Made by a program: the position numbers and the translations under genes. 42,575 bases of DNA, taken from NCBI GenBank assembly GCA_903881545.1, contig CAIRTQ010000080.1:1-42575 (forward strand), read 5' to 3'. Within the stretch, counting starts at the first letter, position 1. Every line of letters starts with the position of its first letter. Below are positions 22,636 through 30,566 of this stretch, one piece after another. The stretch is from an uncultured Elusimicrobia bacterium. Lineage in GTDB: Bacteria > Elusimicrobiota > Elusimicrobia > UBA1565 > UBA9628. The notes below the pieces were generated by a model that saw nothing but the letters and a program-made list of their open reading frames with translations, was not told the DNA's origin and ran no database searches.

Positions 22636-24744
22636 TTGGAAAAGAAGACGACAACGGGCGCGGAGGCGGCGATAGTCAGATTGCCCGGGCCGAGCCGCGC
22701 GCCGGCCCCCAAGCGCGCCCAAAACAAGCCCGCCGCAGCCCCGGAGAAGCCGGCCGCCCTGCCGGACCGGCGTGTCGCCATCGAGAATGTCCGGCCCGAG
22801 ATCGAGGCCGGGCGCTTTGCGATCAAGCGCGTGGTGGGCGAGCAGGTCCGCGTGGAAGCCGATGTCTTCGCCGACGGCCATGACGAGCTGGTCTGCTTCC
22901 TGCTCTACCGCAAAGAGGACGATGCGGATTGGGCCCGCGTGCCGATGCGGCCCATGGGCAACGACCGCATGGAGGCTGAGTTCACGGTCACGGAGCTGGG
23001 CCAGTATCGCTACACCATCGAGGCCAGGATAGAGCCGTTTTTGACCTGGCTCAGAGACCTGCGCAAGCGCCTGGAGGCAGGCCAGGACCTGCGGCCGGAG
23101 CTGCCGGTCGGAGCCCAGCTGGCCGCCGCGGCCTCGGTCCGGGCCGAAGCCGCGGGCCAGAAGGCCGAGGCGCTCCGGCTAAAAGAGCTGGCGCGGGACC
23201 TGGCGGCCGGCGGCGACCCGCGCGAGACCGTGGCCCGGCTGGCGGCCCCCGAGTTGGCCGCCTTGGCCTCTCAATGGGGCGACCCGGAGGCCTTCCTCCG
23301 GCACAGCCGGGAGCTGTTGGTCTGCGTGGAGCGGGTCAAGGCGCGCTTCAGCGCCTGGTACGAGTTCTTCCCGCGCTCGGCCTCGGCTACGCCCGGCCGG
23401 CACGGCACCTTCCAGGACCTCATCGCGCGCCTGCCTTATGTGGCCGAAATGGGCTTCGATGTTCTCTACCTGCCGCCCATCCATCCCATCGGCCAGAGCC
23501 ACCGCAAGGGGAAGAACAACACTTTGGAGGCGCAGCCGCAGGAACCGGGCAGCCCCTGGGCCATCGGCGACGCGACCGGCGGCCACAAGGCGGTGCACCC
23601 GGAGCTGGGAACACTGCAAGATTTCCGGAGCCTGGTTGCCGCCGCGCAGGAGCGCGGCCTGGAGATTGCCCTGGACATCGCCCTGCAATGCTCGCCGGAC
23701 CATCCCTACCTCAAGGATCATCCGGAGTGGTTCCGGCACCTGCCGGACGGGACCCTGCGCCACGCCGAGAACCCGCCCAAGAAGTACGAGGACATCTATC
23801 CCCTGGACTTCGCCTGCCCGGACTACCGGCCCTTGTGGGCCGAGGTGAAGATCATCTTCGAGTTCTGGATGAAGGAGGGCGTGCGCATCTTCCGCGTGGA
23901 CAACCCGCACACCAAGCCCTTCGGGTTCTGGGAGTGGCTCATCCGGGAACTGCGGCGCAAGAACCCGGACCTCATCTTCCTCTCCGAGGCCTTCACCCGG
24001 CCCAAGGTCATGTACCGCCTGGCCAAGGCGGGGTTCAGCCAGTCCTACAATTACTTCCCTTGGCGCAACTCGAAGCAGGAGCTGGAGACCTATTTCACCG
24101 AACTGACCCGCGGCGAGACCAGGGAGTTCTTCCGGCCCAACCTCTGGCCCAACACTCCGGACATCCTGACGGAGTACCTGCAGTTCGGCGGCCGGCCGGC
24201 ATTCCTGGCGCGCCACGTCCTGGCCGCGACCCTAGGCGCCAGCTACGGCATCTACGGGCCGGCCTTCGAGCTCTGCGAGCGTACGCCGCGGGATCCGGGA
24301 CAGGAGGAGTACAAGGATTCCGAAAAGTACGAGCTCAAGCATTGGCCGCTGGAGCGCAAGGACAGCCTACGCCACATCATCGCGCGGGTCAACCGCGTCC
24401 GGCGCGAGAACCCGGCCCTGCAGTCCGACGGGAGCCTGCGCTTCCTGCGCGTGGACAACGAGAAGCTCCTGTGCTACGCCAAGCAGGAGGGGGACAACGT
24501 GGTCATGGTGGTGGTCAACCTCGACCCCACCCACACCCAGTCGGGCTGGGTGGAACTGCCGCTGAATGATTTCGGCCTGGCCGTCGACAAGCCGTACCAG
24601 ATGCACGACCTGCTGGGAGACCGCCACTACCTGTGGCGGGGGCCGCGGAATTATGTAGAGCTGGACCCGAAGGCGGTCCCGGCCCACATCTTCCGCCTGC
24701 GGCGCTATGTCAGGACCGAGAAGGATTTCGACTACTTCTTGTAG
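22636..24744 (+). CDS. glgE: Alpha-1,4-glucan:maltose-1-phosphate maltosyltransferase
   Basis: A 702-residue GH13 enzyme that extends alpha-glucan with maltose from maltose-1-phosphate. After a ~45-residue Pro/Ala-rich lead comes the N-terminal beta-sandwich (RVAIENVRPEIEAGRFAIKRVVGE), then the barrel with LPPIHPIG, KYEDIYPLDF, nucleophile D422 in FRVDNPHTKP, acid/base E451 in FLSEAFTRP and D509 in TPDILTEYLQ. The spacing (29 and 58) matches mycobacterial GlgE (D418, E447, D505). I choose TTG at 22636 because an AAGGAGA site lies 9 bases upstream and the previous gene ends at 22621; the open frame extends further up only within that gene. Works with the preceding GT4. Confidence 0.95.
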   Translation: MEKKTTTGAEAAIVRLPGPSRAPAPKRAQNKPAAAPEKPAALPDRRVAIENVRPEIEAGRFAIKRVVGEQVRVEADVFADGHDELVCFLLYRKEDDADWARVPMRPMGNDRMEAEFTVTELGQYRYTIEARIEPFLTWLRDLRKRLEAGQDLRPELPVGAQLAAAASVRAEAAGQKAEALRLKELARDLAAGGDPRETVARLAAPELAALASQWGDPEAFLRHSRELLVCVERVKARFSAWYEFFPRSASATPGRHGTFQDLIARLPYVAEMGFDVLYLPPIHPIGQSHRKGKNNTLEAQPQEPGSPWAIGDATGGHKAVHPELGTLQDFRSLVAAAQERGLEIALDIALQCSPDHPYLKDHPEWFRHLPDGTLRHAENPPKKYEDIYPLDFACPDYRPLWAEVKIIFEFWMKEGVRIFRVDNPHTKPFGFWEWLIRELRRKNPDLIFLSEAFTRPKVMYRLAKAGFSQSYNYFPWRNSKQELETYFTELTRGETREFFRPNLWPNTPDILTEYLQFGGRPAFLARHVLAATLGASYGIYGPAFELCERTPRDPGQEEYKDSEKYELKHWPLERKDSLRHIIARVNRVRRENPALQSDGSLRFLRVDNEKLLCYAKQEGDNVVMVVVNLDPTHTQSGWVELPLNDFGLAVDKPYQMHDLLGDRHYLWRGPRNYVELDPKAVPAHIFRLRRYVRTEKDFDYFL

Positions 24745-24781
24745 CCCCTGCGGCCATCCCGATGCCCGGCCCGATTGGGCC

Positions 24782-24809
24782 TTGACAAAATATAGCTATC
24801 TGCTATAGT
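24782..24809 (+). promoter_or_regulatory. Promoter of the higBA-like module
   Basis: TTGACA at 24782-24787 and TATAGT (extended, TGCTATAGT) at 24804-24809 with a 16-base spacer: a near-consensus sigma-70-type promoter. It ends 11 bases before the ATG at 24821. A repeated CTAT/ATAG pattern between the boxes could be an operator for the antitoxin, which usually represses its own promoter. Confidence 0.75.
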
Positions 24810-24820
24810 ACTGACGAGCC

Positions 24821-25115
24821 ATGCGAGTCATCGGGTGGGATACAGCGGAGGCCTTTTTTTCGGAACTACCCGAAGGCCAAGAAGCCGCTGGAGACATGGC
24901 GCCAAGTGATGGAGGCCAACGCCTTCAATCACCTCGTGGACTTGAAGAAGGTCTTTGGGAACGCGGACTACGTAAAACCATACACGGTGTTCGATATCTC
25001 AGGGAACAAATACCGGTTGATCGCCCAAGTGTCCTACGCACTTGAAACGGCGCGAGTCGGAAGCGTCCTGACGCACGGCGAATACGATGCCGGCAAATGG
25101 AGGATGGGGCCATGA
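24821..25115 (+). pseudogene. higB: HigB-type mRNA interferase toxin, frameshifted
   Basis: The start MRVIGWDTAEAFF is in one frame; the rest (RNYPKAKKPLETWRQVME, then YTVFDISGNKYRLIAQVSY, ending HGEYDAGKWRMGP) is in another. Both belong to the HigB (RelE-like) ribosome-dependent mRNase family, whose members are ~95-100 residues; together they give 97. The break is a T7 run at 24854-24860; with six T the frame would be continuous. Either the toxin is dead, or the run is a sequencing error, or slippage on the run restores the protein at low level. It has a strong promoter and overlaps the antitoxin gene by 4 bp. Confidence 0.8.
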
Positions 25116-25660
25116 CTCTACAGACCTTGGAAAGAATGGTGAACCTGCACCCCTTCGCGCAGGGAAATACCCTCTACACGGGGCTGGTCCGCGATTTTCC
25201 GCCAAGCTCCATCACTTCCAAACAGATGCACCAGCGCTATTCCCTGCTCGCGGGAAAGCTCATGGCCCTTTTGGAGGATGACCTTCCGGCCAAGGACCGG
25301 GAGGGGATCGAGCGGTACCTCAAGGTCATGATCCCGCTGATACGGGCCTTTGAAGCAGAGAATTTTCCCGCCGGCAAAGCCGAACCCGAGGATGTGCTGC
25401 GTTTCCTGATGGAGCAGCATGAGTTGAAGGGAGTGGACCTATCCAAGGAGCTGGGCGGCCAGCCGGTGGTCTCCTGCATCCTCAATGGCAAGCGCCGGCT
25501 CACCAGGGACCAGATTAAGCGGCTCAGCAACAGATTTAACGTCTCGGAGGCGTCGTTCTACCCTGACGCGCTCGACAAGGACCTTTCCTACGGCCATGAC
25601 CGGCATCTATACGGTTTGGTCAAAGACGCGCCCGCCAAACGGAAGCGCGCCAAGAAATAG
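25112..25660 (+). CDS. higA: HigA-type antitoxin
   Basis: A 182-residue antitoxin-like protein. The C-terminal half has the HigA helix-turn-helix (EDVLRFLMEQHELKGVDLSKELGG, then VSCILNGKRRLTRDQIKRLSNRFNV), preceded by the helical PLIRAFEAENFP segment found in proteobacterial HigA. The N-terminal ~45 residues are extra compared with the usual ~138-residue proteins. It starts at the ATG overlapping the toxin stop (25112). It should bind HigB and the shared promoter. A basic tail (AKRKRAKK) closes the protein. Intact even though the toxin gene is broken. Confidence 0.85.
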   Translation: MTLQTLERMVNLHPFAQGNTLYTGLVRDFPPSSITSKQMHQRYSLLAGKLMALLEDDLPAKDREGIERYLKVMIPLIRAFEAENFPAGKAEPEDVLRFLMEQHELKGVDLSKELGGQPVVSCILNGKRRLTRDQIKRLSNRFNVSEASFYPDALDKDLSYGHDRHLYGLVKDAPAKRKRAKK

Positions 25661-25662
25661 TC

Positions 25663-25876
25663 TCAAAGCTCCCGCTGATGCCTCAAGAGGTGCTCCAACG
25701 CCGGATGGGCGTTCTTGGGGTCTGACCAGCGGACCTGCCTCCAACGGCTGAGGGCGGACATGAGGTGGGCGGTATCGACCTGTCCGGTCGAATCATGATC
25801 ATTGTGCCGTAGTTTCCTGCCGTCCTTGCCGATCTCCACGGAGGCGAAGGCCGAGTCAGGCAGGGCTTTTATGCAT
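25663..25876 (-). pseudogene. Small conserved-domain protein, broken start (phage-associated-like domain)
   Basis: The 224 bases between higA and the GT5 gene contain a coding-like stretch of 73 codons on the minus strand, ending at TGA 25663. It reads ALPDSAFASVEIGKDGRKL, then HLMSALSRWRQ, ending LLRHQREL, which reminds me of a short domain seen in phage-related and bacterial proteins (DUF6582-like: LPDSAFA, then an HVRNALAR-like helix). In its own frame it has no start and runs straight into the TAG of the upstream GT5 gene. An ATG at 25876 (MHK) is one base out of frame across an A4 run (25867-25870), so a one-base insertion would explain the loss. Function unknown; domain recall is tentative. 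Confidence 0.5.
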
Positions 25877-25884
25877 CCGCTAAG

Positions 25885-27891
25885 CTAGGGCTTATATTCT
25901 TTTGCGAGCTTGAGGTTGCCAACCAAATCCTTGACCATTCCCGGATTATTAATATTTTTGAAGACTTCAAAGCCCGCGCCACCAGCGGCCGTTACGATAG
26001 TGATATTCCCAATATCCACGAGCTGTTGAGTGTAGGAAGGCGGCGCCGCACCCTCAAGCGCCTGCTTCAAAGCCAGATCCCTCAAATCGGCATACTGCTC
26101 CCGCCCCGGCGCCAAGAACCGCCGGAACATCTCCCTGTCCTCGCCCAGCTCCGTGATGAACTCAGAAATGGACCCCGCCTTACGCCAGCGCTTGGCCCAT
26201 AGCCCGTAGCGGTACAACTCGACATACTGGTCCGCCGACTTCTTCCACGACGCATCGGTCGCCATGGCCGCCGCCACCCGCCGCAGATGGCCGGGATAAT
26301 CGTCGCGGAACACCCGCAAGGCCTCGCGGATGGCGTCAAAGAACGCGCCGCACTCTCCCGTAAAATCGCCGACGTCGAGCCAATCGTAGAAGTATCCGCA
26401 ATGGCGGCTCTTGGTCAGGCCGCCGATGGCGCGCGCAATAGGCAGAGCGCCCAGCAGGGCCGCCTCGTAATCCACCAGGCCGCAAGGCTCGAAGCGAGAG
26501 GGGATGAGCACGAAATCCGAGCCGGCCAAAATGAGCTTGGACAACGGCTGGTTGAAGGTGTTGTTGTAATAGACGCGGCCGCGGTGGCGCTCGGCCAAGG
26601 AGAAGAACAAGCTCTCCACATCCTTCTCCCCGTCATCGGCCGAGGCCAGCACAACGAAGCGGGCTTGCGGGTCCAGCGCCAGCACCCGCTCCATGATCGC
26701 GGCGATGGCGCGGAAGTTCTTCTGCTCGGACATCCGGCCCACGGCGCAGAAGATGGCCGGGTAGCCCCACATGTCGTGGCCGAAGGCCTCGCGGTATAAG
26801 AGCCGGCGCAGTTCCTGCTTACGCTCCAGGCGGCCGCCGTCGAAATCATGGTCGCACTCCAGCATCCGCGCCTGGACCGCAGGCTCCGCGAAAAGGGGAT
26901 CCGTCCGACGGCCTTGGACCTCGCGCAGGTGCGCCGCGCGCAATTCCGGCATATGCTGAGGCCAGTTCTTGGCGGCCAAACCGTTAGTGATGCCCGCCAC
27001 CGGGATCTTCTCGAAAAGGTCTAGGCCTCGGTTAGGGTGGAAGACCTCGACGGGCAAAGCGCCTTTCTGCCGCCAGGCCCGCCGGCGCAGGGCGTCGTAG
27101 CTCTCGCGCAGTTCGGCCGCGTAGCCCCAAGTGCCGTCGAGGTCGCCGCTGACCGTGGTGACGCGGCCGCCGTTGCGGTGAACCTTGAGCATGCAGGCCT
27201 TGGCCGGATTAACGCCGTCGAAATAGTCGAAATACTCATGGAAGAGCTTGGCGCCGGGCAGGTTCAAGCGGTCGAGGGTCTCGTAGCCGCCGCCGATGAC
27301 ATGGCAGACGCCTTGATGCGAAGCGTTGTGGAAGGTCAGATGGACGGGGACCTCGGAGAGCAATTCGTCGCCCAGGTAGAAAGGAACCAAGGCCACATGG
27401 CAGTCGTGAAGGTGCACGGTCTGAAAGCCGCCCTGACGGATATAGCCGGCCATGGCCTGGGAGACCGCGGCGTTGAGCTTCAGCATCATCCAGGGATCGT
27501 TGGGATACACGACCCGGGCGCCGGTCCAGCCTAATTGCCCGGGGTCCCAGAAATATACGCTCTTGATATCCACGGAGCGGCTCTTGCCATCCGGCCACTC
27601 CGCCGCGTCGGTGAAGACGTGCTCGTAGACCTCGAATTCGAACGCGGTCCCTTCGATGACGGCGGGCGGCCGCAGCGGCAGCCGATGGAGCCGGGAGCGG
27701 TCATAATGGGCGAAGCAAGGGGAGAGGATCTCGACGTCGAGGTCGAGGTCCTGGCGCGCCGCGGCCGCCGCGAGTTCGGCGCAGAGTTCCTCCACCACAC
27801 CGCCCAGCCCGCCGACCTTGGTGCCGAAGCCGCTGGAAAGGCGGCCGATCTCCCAGGAGCACAGGGCCACGCGCAACTTTTTCCGGGTCAC
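25885..27891 (-). CDS. GT5-type glycogen/starch synthase, long form
   Basis: A 668-residue enzyme of the GT5 family. It has the nucleotide-sugar loop KVGGLGGVVEEL, HLHDCHVALVPFYL, a C-terminal GT-B domain with GRMSEQKNF and IPSRFEPCGLVDYEAALLG (E-x7-E). Ordinary bacterial GlgA is ~480 residues; this one has insertions in the first domain (~residues 210-330) and ~120 extra residues at the C-terminus with no clear motif. It would add glucose from ADP- or UDP-glucose to alpha-glucan. The start is a GTG (27891) overlapping the yraN stop. Unrelated in family to the GT4 enzyme at 21404, so the organism has two kinds of glucan synthase within 7 kb. Last complete gene of the minus-strand run. Confidence 0.85.
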   Translation of the reverse strand: MTRKKLRVALCSWEIGRLSSGFGTKVGGLGGVVEELCAELAAAAARQDLDLDVEILSPCFAHYDRSRLHRLPLRPPAVIEGTAFEFEVYEHVFTDAAEWPDGKSRSVDIKSVYFWDPGQLGWTGARVVYPNDPWMMLKLNAAVSQAMAGYIRQGGFQTVHLHDCHVALVPFYLGDELLSEVPVHLTFHNASHQGVCHVIGGGYETLDRLNLPGAKLFHEYFDYFDGVNPAKACMLKVHRNGGRVTTVSGDLDGTWGYAAELRESYDALRRRAWRQKGALPVEVFHPNRGLDLFEKIPVAGITNGLAAKNWPQHMPELRAAHLREVQGRRTDPLFAEPAVQARMLECDHDFDGGRLERKQELRRLLYREAFGHDMWGYPAIFCAVGRMSEQKNFRAIAAIMERVLALDPQARFVVLASADDGEKDVESLFFSLAERHRGRVYYNNTFNQPLSKLILAGSDFVLIPSRFEPCGLVDYEAALLGALPIARAIGGLTKSRHCGYFYDWLDVGDFTGECGAFFDAIREALRVFRDDYPGHLRRVAAAMATDASWKKSADQYVELYRYGLWAKRWRKAGSISEFITELGEDREMFRRFLAPGREQYADLRDLALKQALEGAAPPSYTQQLVDIGNITIVTAAGGAGFEVFKNINNPGMVKDLVGNLKLAKEYKP

Positions 27892-28238
27892 AGGAACCCC
27901 GTGGCGTCGAAGGCGTCCGGGATGTGGCGCAGACCTTGCGGGGAGATGGCGATCACATCAAAACGAAGGGGGGCCTCCGGACAACGGCTCTGGATCCAGC
28001 GCTGGGCGGTGAGGATCAGGCGGCGGCGCTTGGCCGGGCCCACCGTCTCCTCCGGGGTTCCAAACGCGGACGAGGTCCGCGCGCGCACCTCCACGAAGAC
28101 GACCGTTTCCCCGTCGCGCGCCACCAGGTCGATCTCGCCGCAGCGGCTGCGGAAGTTTCGCTCCAGGATGCTCCAGCCCAGGGACTTCAGATGCTCCTCC
28201 GCCGCGCGCTCCGCCCGCGCGCCCGTGTCCCGACTCAC
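27888..28238 (-). CDS. yraN: YraN/UPF0102 family nuclease-like protein
   Basis: A 116-residue protein with the UPF0102 signature: RAERAAEEHLKSLGWSILERNFR, then GEIDLVARDGETVVFVEVRAR, an endonuclease-fold core (E...D...ExK-like, here EVR). It is a presumed Holliday-junction-resolvase-like nuclease of unknown role, almost always beside rnhB as here. Starts at a GTG overlapping the rnhB stop by 4 bp. Length typical. Confidence 0.9.
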   Translation of the reverse strand: MSRDTGARAERAAEEHLKSLGWSILERNFRSRCGEIDLVARDGETVVFVEVRARTSSAFGTPEETVGPAKRRRLILTAQRWIQSRCPEAPLRFDVIAISPQGLRHIPDAFDATGFL

Positions 28239-28867
28239 GGCCGGACCATCTGGCTGACGGGCCGGAAGGTCCGCCGGTGCGCCGGGGCCGGGCCCAGGAG
28301 CAGCAAGGCCTCGCGGTGCGCGGCCGTGCCGTAGCCTTTGTGCCGGGCCAGGCCGTAGCCGGGATAGCGGCGGTCCAGGCGCCGCATCCAGCGGTCGCGC
28401 ACGACCTTGGCCACGATGCTGGCGCAGGACACGGCCAGGGAGATCCGGTCGCCTTCCACCACCGTCAACTGCCTCAAGACCAGGCCCGGGATGCGGCGGT
28501 TGCCGTCGACTACGACCAGGCAGGAGGCCGGAGGCGGAGGCGCGGCGCGGCGCGCGGCCCGGCGCATGGCCGCCAAGGTCGCGGCCAGGATGTCGGAAGC
28601 TTCTATCTGGCGGGGGGTCGCCCAGGCCACCGCAACGGCGGCAGCGCGGGCGCGGATGGCCAAAAACAGCGCCTCGCGCCGGGCGGGGCTGAGCAGCTTG
28701 GAGTCCCGGGCGGCCAGAAGTTCGGAGTGGACCGTGCGGCCGAGCCTGACGGCCGCGACTACGACCGGGCCGGCCCAGGGACCGCGGCCGGCCTCATCTA
28801 CACCCACCAGCCAAGCCACGCGCCGGGAGGCGCGCAGGGTGGCGTCGAACTTCTGCCCGGCGGACAC
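28235..28867 (-). CDS. rnhB: Ribonuclease HII
   Basis: A 210-residue enzyme removing ribonucleotides from DNA and RNA primers. Conserved acidic motifs are present: VGVDEAGRGPWAGPVV (Asp-Glu), IEASDI, VVVDGN and IVAKVVRDRWM, and the C-terminal HKGYGTAAHREAL. Start GTG 28867, 6 bp after the L19 stop. Ala/Arg-rich insertion in the middle (AAMRRAARRAAPPPPA) but otherwise standard. Confidence 0.95.
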   Translation of the reverse strand: MSAGQKFDATLRASRRVAWLVGVDEAGRGPWAGPVVVAAVRLGRTVHSELLAARDSKLLSPARREALFLAIRARAAAVAVAWATPRQIEASDILAATLAAMRRAARRAAPPPPASCLVVVDGNRRIPGLVLRQLTVVEGDRISLAVSCASIVAKVVRDRWMRRLDRRYPGYGLARHKGYGTAAHREALLLLGPAPAHRRTFRPVSQMVRP

Positions 28868-28873
28868 GCCGGA

Positions 28874-29350
28874 CTACTTGGCGGTGGATGCGGTCTTGAC
28901 CGAGGCGACGTCGACTGTAACCGCGGCTTTGTCCTTCGCCTGACCGTTGGAATCCTCGTGCGCCGGAGCCTTAGCCGGGGCAGCGGCCGGAGACTTGGCG
29001 TGAGCGCCGGCCTCGGCCTCGGGGGTCACCCGCTCATCGAGACGGGCCGCGCGGCCGGAAAGCTCGCGCAGGTAGTAGAGCTTGGCCCGGCGCACGCGGC
29101 CGGACTTGACGATCTCGACCTTGGCGATGTGAGGGGAGATGAGGGGGAAGGTCCGCTCCACGCCCACTCCGAAGGAGGTCTTGCGCACCAAGAAGCTGGC
29201 GCCATCGCCATGACCGCGGCGGCCCAGGCAGGTGCCCTCGAACACCTGGACGCGCTCGCTGTCGCCCTCGACGACCTTGATGTGCACGCGCACCGTGTCG
29301 CCGGGATGGAAATCCGGAATCTGCTGCTTCGCCTGTTCTGCTGCCACCAT
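28874..29350 (-). CDS. rplS: 50S ribosomal protein L19 with C-terminal extension
   Basis: A 158-residue L19. The first ~105 residues are canonical ([17 protein letters not shown], then [40 protein letters not shown]). After GRAARLDE an Ala/Lys-rich tail of ~45 residues follows, not found in the ~115-residue E. coli protein. L19 sits at the 30S/50S interface. A GGAGAACG site precedes the ATG and trmD ends 10 bp upstream. Confidence 0.96.
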   Translation of the reverse strand: MVAAEQAKQQIPDFHPGDTVRVHIKVVEGDSERVQVFEGTCLGRRGHGDGASFLVRKTSFGVGVERTFPLISPHIAKVEIVKSGRVRRAKLYYLRELSGRAARLDERVTPEAEAGAHAKSPAAAPAKAPAHEDSNGQAKDKAAVTVDVASVKTASTAK

Positions 29351-29360
29351 GATCGTTCTC

Positions 29361-30035
29361 CTATGCTTTGGTCTTCAACAAATCCGGACGCCTGCGGCGC
29401 GTCGCCAGCCGCGACGATCTCCGACGCCAGTCGGCGATGCGTTCGTGATCCCCGGAAAGCAGGGCCTGCGGGACCTTGCGGCCCCGCCAGCACCGCGGCC
29501 GAGTGTACTGCGGATGCTCCAGCAGGCCGTCCGCGAACGACTCCTCGCGCGTGGCCTCGGGCTTTTTGAGGACGCCCGGGACGAGCCGCGACACCGCGTC
29601 GGCCACCATCAAGGCGGGCAGTTCCCCGCCCGTCAGGATGAAATCACCGACCGAAAGCTCCTCGTCGCAGAGGCGCAGGAGCCTTTCGTCGATGCCCTCG
29701 TAATGCCCGCACACCAGGATCAGGTGCCCCTGTCGGGCCAGGCGCCCGGCCGCCTTGGCGTCAAAGCGCGCTCCCCGGGGCGAAAGGCCCACCACGCGGC
29801 TGCGCGGCCGGCGCACGCTGGCGATGGCGCGGTGCAGCGGCTCGGCCTTGAGCACCATTCCCGCGCCCCCGCCGAAGGGCCGGTCGTCCACGGTCCGGTG
29901 CCGGTCCTTCGCGAAATCCCTGGGGTTGACGCAGCCCAATTCCAGCAGCCCGCCGCGGCGGGCGCGGCCGAGTATGCTCGCGTCCAGGACGGACTCGCAC
30001 ATCTCAGGGAACAGCGTGATGATGTCTATGCGCAC
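29361..30035 (-). CDS. trmD: tRNA (guanine-N1)-methyltransferase
   Basis: A 224-residue SPOUT methyltransferase that modifies G37 of tRNA. The knot region is intact: [28 protein letters not shown], and [28 protein letters not shown]. The C-terminal domain ([25 protein letters not shown]) is present with a basic tail. It follows the KH-domain gene by 7 bp; the rimM gene usually found between them is absent here. Confidence 0.96.
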   Translation of the reverse strand: MRIDIITLFPEMCESVLDASILGRARRGGLLELGCVNPRDFAKDRHRTVDDRPFGGGAGMVLKAEPLHRAIASVRRPRSRVVGLSPRGARFDAKAAGRLARQGHLILVCGHYEGIDERLLRLCDEELSVGDFILTGGELPALMVADAVSRLVPGVLKKPEATREESFADGLLEHPQYTRPRCWRGRKVPQALLSGDHERIADWRRRSSRLATRRRRPDLLKTKA

Positions 30036-30042
30036 CGCGGTC

Positions 30043-30270
30043 CTAGTCGATCTCCACCATCGTCTTCTTATGGTCCTTGGCCCCGGCCGCGGCCACCAGC
30101 GCGCGGATGGCCCGGATCACCTTGCCCTTCTTGCCGATGATCTTGCCCTTGTCCTCATCGGCAACCACCAGCTTAAAGGTCACGGTGCCGGCCGCATCGG
30201 ACTCCTCCACCAAAGCCTGCTCCGGATTATCGGCCAGCTTCCGGATCAGGAACTCGGCGAGTTCCTTCAT
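30043..30270 (-). CDS. khpA: KH-domain RNA-binding protein
   Basis: A 75-residue single KH domain, with the GKIIGKKGKVIRAIRAL GxxG loop and the usual N-terminal MKELAEFLIRKLADNPE. KhpA proteins pair with KhpB in many bacteria and affect RNA and cell-envelope control. The ATG overlaps the rpsP stop by 4 bp. Location between rpsP and trmD is a conserved arrangement. Confidence 0.93.
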   Translation of the reverse strand: MKELAEFLIRKLADNPEQALVEESDAAGTVTFKLVVADEDKGKIIGKKGKVIRAIRALVAAAGAKDHKKTMVEID

Positions 30271-30566
30271 GACGGCTTCTCCGCTTTGGCCTGAGCCTTC
30301 TTGGGCGCAGACGCCGCGGACGCCTTGTGCAACTCATGGACCAGCTGGGACACCGTTTCCGAAGGCAGGGCCCCGTTCTTGAGCCAAGCGTCGTAACGCT
30401 CCAGCTTCATGATGAGCTTCTTGGCCGCCGTATCGCCGCGCGGATTATAGCTCCCCAAGACCTCCAGCGGCCGGCCAGTGAGTCCCCGGCTGCGCTCGAT
30501 GGCGACCATGCGGAAATGAGCCTGCTTGGGTTTTCCCGTCCTCTGCATCCTGATGACTACGGACAT
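30267..30566 (-). CDS. rpsP: 30S ribosomal protein S16
   Basis: A 99-residue S16: SVVIRMQRTGKPKQAHFRMVAIERS, EVLGSYNPRGD, YDAWLKNGALPSETVSQLV. A short Ala/Lys-rich tail extends it by ~15 residues. It overlaps the end of rpe by 10 bp with a GGAGGG site close to the ATG. Confidence 0.96.
   Translation of the reverse strand: MSVVIRMQRTGKPKQAHFRMVAIERSRGLTGRPLEVLGSYNPRGDTAAKKLIMKLERYDAWLKNGALPSETVSQLVHELHKASAASAPKKAQAKAEKPS

Noticed and set aside
24768-24781. GGCCC-GATT-GGGCC stem after glgE as a terminator
   Set aside because: Only 5 bp and no T run; it abuts the higBA -35, so function is unclear.
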